From NCBI RefSeq assembly GCF_014645695.1, contig NZ_BMMF01000015.1, positions 107,917 to 171,916 of the forward strand: DNA of 64,000 nucleotides, written 5' to 3'. The position numbers and the translations under genes are program-made. This document shows positions 1 to 7,819 of this stretch, in pieces (within the stretch, counting starts at the first letter, position 1; every line of letters starts with the position of its first letter). This DNA is from Salinarimonas ramus. GTDB taxonomy: Bacteria; Pseudomonadota; Alphaproteobacteria; Rhizobiales; Beijerinckiaceae. A model generated the notes under the pieces. It was not told the DNA's origin. It ran no database searches and worked only from the letters and a program-made list of their open reading frames with translations.

Positions 1-4
1 GGCC

Positions 5-412
5 ATGGATCATGCGCGGGAACTCGTCGTGGTCGTGGACGATGACGACGCCGTCAGGCGGGCGCTGACATTCTCGCTCCGGCTCGAAGGGCTGCGGGTC
101 GAGGCGCACGAGAGCGGAGACCATCTTCTCACCTCGGCCCCGTCGACCGTCGGCTGCCTCGTCGTCGATTACCGCATGCCGGGAATGGACGGCGTGACGC
201 TGGTCGAGCGCATGCGCGAGACCGACCGGGAGCTGCCGGCGATCCTCATCGCATCGAAGCTCGATCCCGCGCTGATGGCGCGTGCGCGCGCGGCGGGGAT
301 CGATCTCGTGCTGGAGAAGCCGCTTGAGGACGCCGCCCTCATCGAGGGGATCAAGGCGGCGCTCGCGCGCCCCCGGACCGGCTCAGGGACCATCCTTAGG
401 GAAGGGGCCTGA
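5..412 (+). CDS. Receiver-only response regulator (FixJ/CheY-like)
   Basis: A 135-residue protein made of a single phosphoacceptor receiver domain with no DNA-binding output domain. The acidic pocket (D13, D14), the likely phosphorylated D55 in the segment VVDYRMPGMDG, S84 in LIASK and the invariant K105 in LEKPL are all present, so it should accept phosphate from a histidine kinase. The kinase is not in the window and may lie upstream of base 1. The start at base 5 leaves no room to see a ribosome site. It could act as a phosphate sink or signal through protein contacts. Its stop codon lies inside the repeated CCTTAGGG element found before nitrate genes, and moeA follows on the same strand. 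A role in nitrate or redox signalling is inferred from position only. Confidence 0.8.
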   Translation: MDHARELVVVVDDDDAVRRALTFSLRLEGLRVEAHESGDHLLTSAPSTVGCLVVDYRMPGMDGVTLVERMRETDRELPAILIASKLDPALMARARAAGIDLVLEKPLEDAALIEGIKAALARPRTGSGTILREGA

Positions 413-414
413 AT
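394..414 (+). promoter_or_regulatory. CCTTAGGG-N7-CTGAAT element upstream of moeA
   Basis: CCTTAGGG (394-401) is followed after 7 bases by CTGAAT (409-414) and then TTCGGG. The same arrangement precedes narH and narG. It lies 75-95 bases before the preferred moeA ATG. About 20 bases downstream is TGTAGG (435-440), at the distance where the narG and narH copies have GCTAC. Interpreted as an activator site plus core promoter; the binding protein is unknown. Confidence 0.5.
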
Positions 415-488
415 TTCGGGCCGACGTGGGGTGATGTAGGGCTGATCCGGTGAGCTTGCCTGTGCAGCTGAAAGCCGGAGAGTACCTG

Positions 489-1763
489 ATGCCGCCGCTC
501 GCCGTTCTCGACGCACCCGCCAACGACGCCTGCGCCTGCGACCGACCGACGAGCGCAAAGCTGTCGATCGACGCCGCGCTCGCGCGTGCCGCCGCTTGGG
601 CGTCTCCGGTCACCGATGTCGATTTCTTGCCGCTCGGCGCCGCCGCCGGGCGCTTCCTCGCCCATTCGGTTCGGGCGCGTCTGTCGTCCCCGGCCTTCGA
701 CCGCTCGGCCGTGGACGGCTACGCCGTTCGCGCCGGCGCCGGCCTGGAGGCGGGCGAGCGGCTGCCTGTCATCGGCCGCATCGCGGCCGGAGCGCGGGGC
801 ACCCGCCTCAGGGAGGGAGAGGTGGCTCGCATCTTCACGGGCGCGCCGATCCCGCCGGGCGCGGACGCCGTCGTCATGCAGGAGGACGTGCGCCAGGACG
901 GGAATGCGATCGTGCTCGCGCGCCCGGTGCACGCAGGCGCCCATATCCGGCCGGCCGGAGAGGACGTCGCCCTCGGCGATCGCCTCGCCGAGGGAGGCGC
1001 GCGCGTCGACGCCCGGCTGATCGCGCTTCTCGCCGCGCAAGGGATCGCCATGGTGGCGACGCGCCGCCGGCCACGGGTCGCGGTGCTCTCGACCGGTGAC
1101 GAGGTCGCCGAGCCCGGCGCGCCGCTCGGACCGGCTGCCATCTACGACGCCAACCGCCCGATGTTGCTCGCGCTGCTCGAGGTCTCGGGCTGCGAGACCG
1201 TCGACGCCGGGATCGTCCGCGACGATCCGCGGGAGCAGGCGCAACGGCTGTCCATGCTGGCTGAGCGGTGCGACCTGATTGTTACCTCCGGTGGCGCCTC
1301 GGTGGGCGAAGAGGATTATGCCGCCCGCGCGGCGCACCTCGCCGGCGGCGACGCCGAGCCGCTTGCGATGGCGCTCAAGCCCGGCAAGCCGGCGCTCGTC
1401 GGGCGGATCGGCGCGGCGGCTTTCCTCGGGCTGCCGGGCAATCCCGTCTCGGCGCTCGTCGTGTTCTCGCTTCTCGGCCGGGCCATGCTCGCCCGCCTCG
1501 CCGGCTCGACGCCGAGCCCCCCGCAAGGCCTACCCGTGCCGCTCGCCGAGCCTCTGTCACGCAAGCCGGGCAGGACGGAGTTCGTCCCGGCGCGGCTGCT
1601 GCGCGAGAACGGCATGGTGCGCCTCGCGCTCCTGTCCTCCAACTCCGCCCGGCTCCAGCCCCTCGTCGACGCCGACGGCTTCGCCGAGATCCCGGCCGAC
1701 GTCGCGCACGCCGCGCCCGGGACGCCCGCGGCGTTCCACGCGTTCGCAGGGCTGCTCGGCTGA
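489..1763 (+). CDS. moeA: Molybdopterin molybdenumtransferase MoeA
   Basis: Inserts molybdate into adenylated molybdopterin, the last common step of molybdenum cofactor synthesis, in the cytoplasm. Family signatures are present in order: FDRSAVDGYAVRA near the N terminus, GAPIPPGADAVVMQE, LSTGDEV with a following IYDANRP, TSGGASVGEEDY, and LPGNPVSALVVF; about 424 residues is the usual length. I chose ATG 489 because GGAG lies about 8 bases upstream and because the likely promoter element ends near 440. An in-frame GTG at 450 would add 13 residues. It converges with moaB across a 12-base gap. Its product serves the nitrate reductase NarG encoded on the opposite strand, which needs bis-MGD. Confidence 0.93.
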   Translation: MPPLAVLDAPANDACACDRPTSAKLSIDAALARAAAWASPVTDVDFLPLGAAAGRFLAHSVRARLSSPAFDRSAVDGYAVRAGAGLEAGERLPVIGRIAAGARGTRLREGEVARIFTGAPIPPGADAVVMQEDVRQDGNAIVLARPVHAGAHIRPAGEDVALGDRLAEGGARVDARLIALLAAQGIAMVATRRRPRVAVLSTGDEVAEPGAPLGPAAIYDANRPMLLALLEVSGCETVDAGIVRDDPREQAQRLSMLAERCDLIVTSGGASVGEEDYAARAAHLAGGDAEPLAMALKPGKPALVGRIGAAAFLGLPGNPVSALVVFSLLGRAMLARLAGSTPSPPQGLPVPLAEPLSRKPGRTEFVPARLLRENGMVRLALLSSNSARLQPLVDADGFAEIPADVAHAAPGTPAAFHAFAGLLG

Positions 1764-1775
1764 GAGCGACCGCCG

Positions 1776-2318
1776 TCAGGCGGGCCGGTAGGCCGCCACG
1801 ACCTCGGGCCGCGTCTCGAAACGCGCCGCGCCGATCAGGTCGAGGCAATAAGGGATGGCGGGCATCACCGCGAGCAGCGTCGTGCGGATCGAGGACGGCT
1901 TGCCGGGCAGGTTGATCACGAGCGCGCGCCCTCGGATGCCTGCCGTTTGGCGCGAGAGGATCGCGGTCGGCACGCGCTCCAGGCTCCTCGCCCGCATCAG
2001 CTCGCCGAAGCCGGGGAGCAGCTTCTCGCAGGCGGCCTGCGTCGCCTCCGGCGTGAGGTCGCGCGGCGCGGGGCCGGTGCCGCCGGTGGTGAGGACAAGG
2101 TCGCAGCCGGCCTCGTCGACGAGCGCCACGATGGCATCGCGCACGCTGTCCACGCCGTCCGGCACGATCCGGGCGATCGCCTCGAACGACGTCGCCAGCA
2201 TCTCCTCCAGCGCCGCGCGGATCGCCGGCCCGCTCGCGTCGTTGTAGATCCCCGCGCTGGCGCGGTCGGAGACCGTGAGAATGCCGATGCGCGCCGGGAG
2301 GCTGGTGACGTCCGGCAT
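1776..2318 (-). CDS. moaB: Molybdenum cofactor biosynthesis protein MoaB
   Basis: MoaB/MogA family protein (180 residues) that adenylates molybdopterin before MoeA acts. The molybdopterin-binding fold is seen from GILTVSDRASAGIYNDASGPAI at the N terminus and the diagnostic TTGGTGPAPRDLTPEAT loop in the middle, then LPGKPSSIRTTL near the C terminus. It starts two bases after the moaA stop and is probably translationally coupled as the last gene of the narK-to-moaB run. MoaB versus MogA cannot be fully settled by eye; length and residues favour MoaB. Having moaA, moaB and moeA beside narG suggests cofactor supply co-expressed with the enzyme. Confidence 0.92.
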   Translation of the reverse strand: MPDVTSLPARIGILTVSDRASAGIYNDASGPAIRAALEEMLATSFEAIARIVPDGVDSVRDAIVALVDEAGCDLVLTTGGTGPAPRDLTPEATQAACEKLLPGFGELMRARSLERVPTAILSRQTAGIRGRALVINLPGKPSSIRTTLLAVMPAIPYCLDLIGAARFETRPEVVAAYRPA

Positions 2319-2320
2319 CC

Positions 2321-3331
2321 TCAGCCTCCGGTGACGTTCATATGGCGCGCGACCGTCGGCGCGCTGCCTCGCTCGACCACGAAATCGTGCCCCTTCGGCT
2401 TGTTCGCGATTGCGGCGTCCATCGCCGCGTCGAGGCGTTCGTCGCCCTCCGAGCCGCGCAGGGCCGCGCGCAGGTCGTGGGCGCCCTCATGGCCGAGACA
2501 AGTGTAGAGCTGGCCGGTGCAGGTGACGCGCACCCGGTTGCAGCTCTCGCAGAAATTATGCGACAGCGGCGTGATGAAGCCGAGCCGACCACCGGTCTCC
2601 GCCACCCGCACGTAGCGCGCCGGCCCTCCGGTGCGATGCGCGATCGGCTCCAGCGTGTACCGCTGGCCGAGGCGCGCCTTCACCGTCTCGAGCGAGAGGT
2701 ACTGGTCCGCCCGGTGCGCGCCGACGTCGCCGAGCGGCATCACCTCGATCAGCGTGAGGTCCATGCCGCGCCCGTGGGCGAATCGCATCAACCGCTCGAT
2801 CTCGCCCTCGTCGGACTCCTGCAGCGCCACTGCGTTGAGCTTCACCGCGAGGCCCGCCGCCTGCGCGGCGTCGAGGCCGGCGAGGATCTTGTCGAGCGAG
2901 CCCCAGCGGGTGATGGCTCGGTAGCGGTCAGGGCAGAGGGTGTCGAGAGAGACGTTGATACGGCGCACGCCCCGTTCGGCGAGCGCCTTCGCGTGGCGGG
3001 ACAGCAGCGTGCCGTTCGTCGTGAGCGTGATTTCGTCGAGAGCGCCCGCATCGAGATGACGCGAAAGGCCGCCGATGAGGTCGATCAGGTCACGCCGCAC
3101 CAGCGGCTCGCCACCGGTGAAGCGCAGCTTGCGCACGCCGCGTGTTATGAAGGCCGAGCACAGCCGGTCGAGCTCTTCGAGCGAGAGCAGCTCGCGCTTC
3201 GGCAGGAAGGTCATCGCCTCCGACATGCAGTAGACGCAGCGAAGATCACAGCGGTCGGTCACGGAGACGCGCAGGTAAGTCACGCGACGGTCGTGCCCGT
3301 CGATCAACGGCGCGAAGGCGGAGCAGGCCAT
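2321..3331 (-). CDS. moaA: GTP 3',8-cyclase MoaA (radical SAM)
   Basis: First enzyme of molybdenum cofactor synthesis, converting GTP to 3',8-cyclo-GTP with S-adenosylmethionine. The radical-SAM cluster motif CDLRCVYC is near residues 25-32, [10 protein letters not shown] follows, and the C-terminal second [4Fe-4S] cluster is seen as [11 protein letters not shown]...C. The protein ends in Gly-Gly, the conserved C-terminal tail needed for catalysis. The reading frame is open further upstream, but ATG 3331 (protein starting MACSAF) fits the family N terminus and follows GGAGACGCTCC. Length 336 residues is typical. It lies 11 bases after the small gene upstream, consistent with one operon. Confidence 0.94.
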   Translation of the reverse strand: MACSAFAPLIDGHDRRVTYLRVSVTDRCDLRCVYCMSEAMTFLPKRELLSLEELDRLCSAFITRGVRKLRFTGGEPLVRRDLIDLIGGLSRHLDAGALDEITLTTNGTLLSRHAKALAERGVRRINVSLDTLCPDRYRAITRWGSLDKILAGLDAAQAAGLAVKLNAVALQESDEGEIERLMRFAHGRGMDLTLIEVMPLGDVGAHRADQYLSLETVKARLGQRYTLEPIAHRTGGPARYVRVAETGGRLGFITPLSHNFCESCNRVRVTCTGQLYTCLGHEGAHDLRAALRGSEGDERLDAAMDAAIANKPKGHDFVVERGSAPTVARHMNVTGG

Positions 3332-3342
3332 GGAGCGTCTCC

Positions 3343-3651
3343 TCAGTGCGCGTGGCCGCAGGCGGGACCGGCCCGTGAGGCCTTGAGCGCGAAGGCGAGC
3401 ATGCCCTTCAGGCACGCGCCGCCGGGATCCTCCGCCCGGCCGATCGTCCCGATCAGCGAGACCCAGTCCTCGTCGCTGGCGCTCGCGGTGAAGGCCTGTA
3501 CCGCGCGTGCGGCGAAGCCGCCCGGGGTGAGGCCGTCGCGCGACGCGGCGGCCTCGACCTCGGCGAGAAGCGACAGGTCGTCGAGGCTGACGAGCGCCTC
3601 CAGTGCGACGACCTCGTCGTCGAGGCGGGCGATGACGTCTCCGAGCAACAT
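3343..3651 (-). CDS. Small conserved protein of nar operon (unknown function)
   Basis: A 102-residue, mostly helical, acidic protein without signal peptide or membrane segment. The C-terminal third contains the motif GGACLKGML and two further cysteine/histidine positions at the very end (CGHAH), which could bind metal. The start follows GAGGAGTCGGCC at ribosome-site distance. It sits between ppiC and moaA with gaps of about 10 bases, so it is almost certainly part of the nar transcript. I do not recognise a named family. By position it may help NarGHI maturation or cofactor insertion, but nothing in the sequence proves that. Confidence 0.75.
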   Translation of the reverse strand: MLLGDVIARLDDEVVALEALVSLDDLSLLAEVEAAASRDGLTPGGFAARAVQAFTASASDEDWVSLIGTIGRAEDPGGACLKGMLAFALKASRAGPACGHAH

Positions 3652-3661
3652 GGCCGACTCC

Positions 3662-4495
3662 TCAATACACGTTGAGCGCGCCGGGCGCGGGGATCTCGAG
3701 GCCCTCGACCGCCGCCGCGGCGAGCAGTCGGGCGACGTACTGCGCCTCGGCCCGCCGGCGCACCGCCTCGCGGAGATAGGCTGCGATGCGCGCCTCCACG
3801 ATCTCGAAGGGCAGGATATCGCCCGCGATCTTGCGGTCGAGGCGGATCACGTGGACGCCGTAGCGGGTCTCGACCGGCTCGGACACCGCGCCCGGCGCGA
3901 GCGCGTCCATCGCCGCCTCGAATTCCGGGGTGGTCTCGCCCTGGCGGACCTGGCCTAGATGGCCGCCCTCCTGCCCCGACGGGCAAGTGGAATGCAGGCG
4001 GGCGAGCTCGGCGAGATCGCCGGGGCGCTTGCTCAGATGGCCGGCGAGCGTGCGGGCCTTGTCGAGCGCGGCGGCGAAGGCGGCCTCGTCTCCCCGCGGA
4101 GCGCCGATCAGGATGTGTGCCGCCTCGTAGAGGGTCGGCGCGCGGAAGCGCTCGCGGTGGGTCTCGTAGTAGCGCCGGCACTCGTCTTGGGTTGGCTCGG
4201 GGGTGATCACCTCGCGCTCGACCAGCGCGCGCTGGTCGGCTTCGGCTTGCGTCTCCCGCCGTCCCTTCGCGTCGGCCCGGGGCTCGCCGACCACGCCGAG
4301 CCGCTCGGCCTCATGGGCGAGGGCCTCGCGCAGGACGAGGGCCAGCGCCGCCTGCTTCCAGGCCGCGACGGGGGTGAGCGCCGGATGGTTCTGCACCTCA
4401 CGGGCGATCATCGCGTGCGAGAGGGTCTTTCCCTGGACGCGTATTGGCCGGCGTGGGGCATTCGGGGTCTGGCGCACGGAGCAGGTGGCGGACAT
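3662..4495 (-). CDS. Parvulin-type peptidyl-prolyl isomerase (PpiC/NifM-like)
   Basis: A 277-residue protein with an N-terminal helical SurA/NifM-like region and a C-terminal parvulin domain. Parvulin marks include YEAAHILIGAP, the CPSGQEGGHLGQV segment, and YGVHVIRLDRK. It lacks an obvious Sec signal, so it is probably cytoplasmic and may help fold NarG or NarI. PpiC-like genes commonly follow narI in proteobacterial nitrate reductase operons, which fits this position. The start follows GGAGCGCTCCCG. A hairpin separates it from narI, so its expression relative to narGHJI may be lower. Confidence 0.88.
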   Translation of the reverse strand: MSATCSVRQTPNAPRRPIRVQGKTLSHAMIAREVQNHPALTPVAAWKQAALALVLREALAHEAERLGVVGEPRADAKGRRETQAEADQRALVEREVITPEPTQDECRRYYETHRERFRAPTLYEAAHILIGAPRGDEAAFAAALDKARTLAGHLSKRPGDLAELARLHSTCPSGQEGGHLGQVRQGETTPEFEAAMDALAPGAVSEPVETRYGVHVIRLDRKIAGDILPFEIVEARIAAYLREAVRRRAEAQYVARLLAAAAVEGLEIPAPGALNVY

Positions 4496-4532
4496 CGGGA
4501 GCGCTCCTCGGGGCGAGCTTGAGGGGTAGAGG

Positions 4533-4562
4533 GCCGGCCCGGACGGCAGCTGCCGGGCCGGC
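4533..4562 (-). terminator. Strong hairpin between narI and ppiC
   Basis: GCCGGCCCGG (4533-4542) and CCGGGCCGGC (4553-4562) form a 10-base perfect stem with a 10-base loop. No T-run follows on the minus strand, so it may act as an mRNA stabiliser or partial terminator protecting the narGHJI message. Confidence 0.6.
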
Positions 4563-4573
4563 GAGGGTCCAAA

Positions 4574-5338
4574 TCACTCGGCGGGCTGAGCCGCGGGGAC
4601 GGGACGGGCAGGCGCGGGACGCGCCGCCGGGACCGGCTCTTTCGCGGAGGCCGGCTTCTTGGTGCGGACCACCTGGTAGCCGCGCCGGCCGAGATACCAG
4701 ACCGGGGCGGACCAGATGTGGACGAGGCGGGTGAAGGGGAAGACGAGGAAGATCGTCATGCCGAGGAGGAGGTGCAGCTTGAAGATCGGGTGCACGTCCG
4801 CGACCACCGCCGAGACGCCGGGCTGGAGCGTCAGGATGCCCTGCGACCAAGTCATGAACTTGAGCATCTCGTACCCGTCCAGATGCCCGAGCGAGAGCGG
4901 GATCGTGGCCAGCCCGAGCAGCAGCTGAGCGAACAGGATGAGCAGGATCGCGGTGTCGGCGAACGACGAGGTGGCGCGGATGCGCGGGTCGAACAGGCGC
5001 CGATGCGTGAGCAGCGAGATGCCGACGAGCGTGGCGAGACCGGCGACGCCGCCGACAACGATCGCCATGCCCTGCTTGAAGGACTTCGAGATCCCGACCG
5101 CCTCGAAGACGAAGGCGGGGGTGAGGAGCCCGGCCGCGTGGCCGAAGAAGAGCACCAGGATGCCGACATGGAAGAGAACCGAGCCGAGCACGAGCTGCTT
5201 GCGGCGCAGGAGCTGGCTCGAGCTCGCCTTCCAAGTGTACTGCTCGCGGTCGAACCGCAGCAGCGAGCCGACGAGGAACACGGTCAGCGCGAGATAGGGA
5301 AACCATCCGAAAAGGATGTGATTGAGCGCGGTTTCCAT
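4574..5338 (-). CDS. narI: Respiratory nitrate reductase gamma subunit (cytochrome b)
   Basis: Membrane subunit that oxidises quinol and passes electrons to NarH through two b hemes. The 254-residue protein has five predicted membrane segments starting with ILFGWFPYLALTVFLVGSLLR, and family landmarks such as VGSLLRFDREQYTWKASSSQ, LFHVGILVLFFGHAAG and VHIWSAPVWYLGRRGYQVVR. Histidines suited to bind heme are in helix 2 and helix 5 regions. The C-terminal 25 residues are an unusual Pro/Ala-rich tail. The gene begins 12 bases after narJ. Confidence 0.96.
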   Translation of the reverse strand: METALNHILFGWFPYLALTVFLVGSLLRFDREQYTWKASSSQLLRRKQLVLGSVLFHVGILVLFFGHAAGLLTPAFVFEAVGISKSFKQGMAIVVGGVAGLATLVGISLLTHRRLFDPRIRATSSFADTAILLILFAQLLLGLATIPLSLGHLDGYEMLKFMTWSQGILTLQPGVSAVVADVHPIFKLHLLLGMTIFLVFPFTRLVHIWSAPVWYLGRRGYQVVRTKKPASAKEPVPAARPAPARPVPAAQPAE

Positions 5339-5350
5339 GACACGGGCTCC

Positions 5351-6106
5351 TCAGCTGCGGTCGGTTGCGGACGAATGGGTGAAGACCGTGCGCGGACCCA
5401 GCATGCCGGGCGTCTCGAGCCCCGGCGCGGGGCGGCGCGCCTGGCGCACCTTCGCCGCAAGGGAATCGACCCCGCATTCCGCGGTGGCGGCGCCGGGGCC
5501 GAAGCGGACCTCCTCCTCCTCCCAGACCCGGTCGAGGGCTTCGAGGTCGTTGGGGTCCGTCTCCTCGATCTCGGCCAGCGCCTCGAAGGAGGACGCTTCG
5601 GGCGCGTGGGCGGCGAGCGCCATGAGCGCCGCGAACACTGCGGCATAGGGGCTCTCCTTGCGGGCGAGCCGGTCGCGCAGCGCCTCGAAGACGTGCGCCG
5701 GCTCGGCGAGGAGCGCGCGGGCCTCCTCGCGCGGCAGCGTGGACGCGTACTCGAGGAAGAGCGGCAGGAAGTCCGGCAGCTCGGTCGAGGCGATCTCGAA
5801 CCCGGCGCCGTCGTAAAGCGCCTTCAAGTCCACCATCGCCTGGCCGCGGTCTCGGCTCTCGCCGTGGACGTGCTCGAACAGGTTGAGCGAATGCGCGCGC
5901 GTACGGTCGAAGAGGAGCACGTAGGCCTCCTCCAGATCGTACAGGTCCTCGGTCGCGACGCGCGCGAGGAGCGGCTCCAGTGCATCACGCGCCGGGGCGT
6001 CGAGCGCGGCCTCGACGGCGATGCCTTCGCGGATGGCGGGGATCGCGCGCACGAGCTCGCGGCTCGGGTAGGTGAGGAGCGCCGACAGCGCTTTCAGCGT
6101 GAGCAT
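5351..6106 (-). CDS. narJ: Nitrate reductase assembly chaperone NarJ
   Basis: TorD-family chaperone (251 residues) that binds apo-NarGH and controls molybdenum cofactor insertion before membrane attachment; it is not part of the final enzyme. The N terminus LKALSALLTYPSRELV and the central segment LFEHVHGESRDRGQAMVDL are characteristic of NarJ. Soluble, acidic, all-helical. It follows narH by 28 bases and precedes narI by 12, the canonical narGHJI order. Confidence 0.94.
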   Translation of the reverse strand: MLTLKALSALLTYPSRELVRAIPAIREGIAVEAALDAPARDALEPLLARVATEDLYDLEEAYVLLFDRTRAHSLNLFEHVHGESRDRGQAMVDLKALYDGAGFEIASTELPDFLPLFLEYASTLPREEARALLAEPAHVFEALRDRLARKESPYAAVFAALMALAAHAPEASSFEALAEIEETDPNDLEALDRVWEEEEVRFGPGAATAECGVDSLAAKVRQARRPAPGLETPGMLGPRTVFTHSSATDRS

Positions 6107-6134
6107 GGGTGTGATCCTTCTCTCGCGGCCGCCG

Positions 6135-7664
6135 TCAGGCGACCTCCATCGGGGTCTTGCCCTGCTTGCGGGTCTTTCCGCCGAACAGGCCAGTCTTGGT
6201 GTCGCCGCCGGAGCAGCCGTTTCCGAAGGAGAAGCCGCAGGAGCCGCGCAGGTCGTAGGCGTCCTCGATGCTGGTTTCGCGATGCGAGGTCGGGATCACG
6301 AAGCGATCCTCGTAGTTCGCGATCGCCATGATCCGGTACATCTCCTCGATCTGCGCGCCCGAGAGCCCGACCTTGCCGGCGATCGCCTCGTCGAGCACGC
6401 CGTCGATCGTCTTGGCGCGCATGTAGGCGCGCATGGCGAGCATGCGCTCGAGGCCGGTCACGACGGGCTCCTCGCGGCCCGCGGTGAGGAGATTGGCGAG
6501 ATAGCGCACGGGGATGCGCAGGTTCTTGACGTCCGGCATCTCGCCGTCGACGCCGATCTTGCCGGCCTCCGCGGCGGACTGGATCGGCGAGAGCGGCGGC
6601 ACGTACCAGACCATGGGGAGCGTGCGGTACTCGGGGTGGAGCGGGAAGGCGATCTTCCACTCCATGGCCATCTTGTAGACCGGCGAGCGCTTGGCCGCCT
6701 CGAGCCAAGCGTCCGGGATGCTCTCGGCGCGCGCCTTGGCGATGACCGCGGGGTCGTTGGGGTCGAGGAACAGCTTCAGCTGCGCCTCGTAGAGATCGCC
6801 CTCGTCCGGGGTCGAGGCGGCCTCCTGGATGCGGTCGGCGTCATACAGCACGACGCCGAGATAGCGGATGCGCCCGACGCAGGTCTCCGAGCACACGGTC
6901 GGCTGGCCCGCCTCGAGGCGCGGATAGCAGAGCGTGCACTTCTCCGACTTGCCGCTCTCCCAGTTGAAGTAGATCTTCTTGTAGGGGCACCCCGAAACGC
7001 ACATGCGCCAGCCGCGGCACTTGTCCTGGTCGATCAGGACGACGCCGTCCTCCTCGCGCTTGTAGATCGCGCCCGAGGGGCAGGCGGCGGCGCAGGTCGG
7101 GTTGAGGCAGTGCTCGCACAGCCTCGGCAGGTACATCATGAAGGTGTTCTCGAACTGGCCGTAGATCTCCTTCTCGACGCCCTCGAAATTGGCGTCCTTG
7201 GAGCGGCCGGCGAACTCGCCGCCGAGGATCTCCTCCCAGTTCGGGCCCCACTCGATCTTCTGGAGGCGCTCGCCGCTGATCTTGGAGCGCGGGCGCGCGG
7301 TAGGGAAGGCCGAGCCTTCGCGGGCGGTCTGGAGATGCTCGTAGTCGAAATCGAAAGGCTCGTAATAATCGTCGATCTCGGGCAGGTCGGGGTTGGCGAA
7401 GATGTTCGCCAGAACCCGCCACTTGGAGCCGATGCGCGGCTCGATCTCACCCGACGCCTTGCGACGCCAGCCGCCCTTCCACTTGGCCTGGTTCTCCCAG
7501 TCCTTAGGATAGCCGATGCCGGGCTTCGTCTCGACGTTGTTGAACCAGGCGTATTCCATGCCTTCCCGGTTCGTCCAGACGTTCTTGCAGGTCACCGAGC
7601 AGGTGTGGCAGCCGATGCACTTGTCGAGATTGAGAACCATCGCGATCTGGGCGCGGATTTTCAT
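6135..7664 (-). CDS. narH: Respiratory nitrate reductase beta subunit (Fe-S)
   Basis: Electron-transfer subunit with four Fe-S clusters linking NarI hemes to NarG. Cysteine motifs appear in order: CIGCHTCSVTC near the N terminus, CEHCLNPTCAAACP, CRGWRMCVSGCP (tryptophan in place of one cysteine marks the [3Fe-4S] cluster), and CTLC...CSETC. The length, 509 residues, matches the family. No signal peptide; the NarGH complex sits on the cytoplasmic side. It is separated from narG by about 155 bases holding a strong hairpin and a copy of the CCTTAGGG element, which suggests its own promoter, unusual for narH. Confidence 0.97.
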   Translation of the reverse strand: MKIRAQIAMVLNLDKCIGCHTCSVTCKNVWTNREGMEYAWFNNVETKPGIGYPKDWENQAKWKGGWRRKASGEIEPRIGSKWRVLANIFANPDLPEIDDYYEPFDFDYEHLQTAREGSAFPTARPRSKISGERLQKIEWGPNWEEILGGEFAGRSKDANFEGVEKEIYGQFENTFMMYLPRLCEHCLNPTCAAACPSGAIYKREEDGVVLIDQDKCRGWRMCVSGCPYKKIYFNWESGKSEKCTLCYPRLEAGQPTVCSETCVGRIRYLGVVLYDADRIQEAASTPDEGDLYEAQLKLFLDPNDPAVIAKARAESIPDAWLEAAKRSPVYKMAMEWKIAFPLHPEYRTLPMVWYVPPLSPIQSAAEAGKIGVDGEMPDVKNLRIPVRYLANLLTAGREEPVVTGLERMLAMRAYMRAKTIDGVLDEAIAGKVGLSGAQIEEMYRIMAIANYEDRFVIPTSHRETSIEDAYDLRGSCGFSFGNGCSGGDTKTGLFGGKTRKQGKTPMEVA

Positions 7665-7753
7665 GGTCGTATCCCCTTCGCGCGGCGGGCCTCGTCGGCT
7701 CTCGGGCGCTTCGTCTGTCGAGGAATGAGTAGCCTGGAAGAAGTCCAGGCAAC

Positions 7754-7774
7754 ATTCAGATCATGCCCCTAAGG
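7754..7774 (-). promoter_or_regulatory. CCTTAGGG-N7-CTGAAT element upstream of narH
   Basis: On the minus strand CCTTAGGG (7774-7767) is followed after 7 bases by CTGAAT (7759-7754), and after a further 20 bases by GCTACT. This matches the copy before narG in both spacings. It lies about 90-110 bases before the narH start and just downstream of the hairpin that ends narG. Confidence 0.5.
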
Positions 7775-7780
7775 GCTGCC

Positions 7781-7807
7781 CCGGAGCCCGCGTCGCGCGG
7801 GCTCCGG
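7781..7807 (-). terminator. 12-bp hairpin after narG
   Basis: CCGGAGCCCGCG and CGCGGGCTCCGG pair perfectly over 12 bases around a 3-base loop, 13 bases past the narG stop. No T-run follows. It should strongly pause or stop transcription, or protect the narG message from degradation. Confidence 0.7.
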
Positions 7808-7819
7808 AGGCATCGCGGC

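Noticed and set aside
2342..3958. A 538-codon plus-strand frame opposite moaA and ppiC
   Set aside because: Composition is that of a GC-rich antisense shadow; moaA and ppiC on the minus strand are certain.
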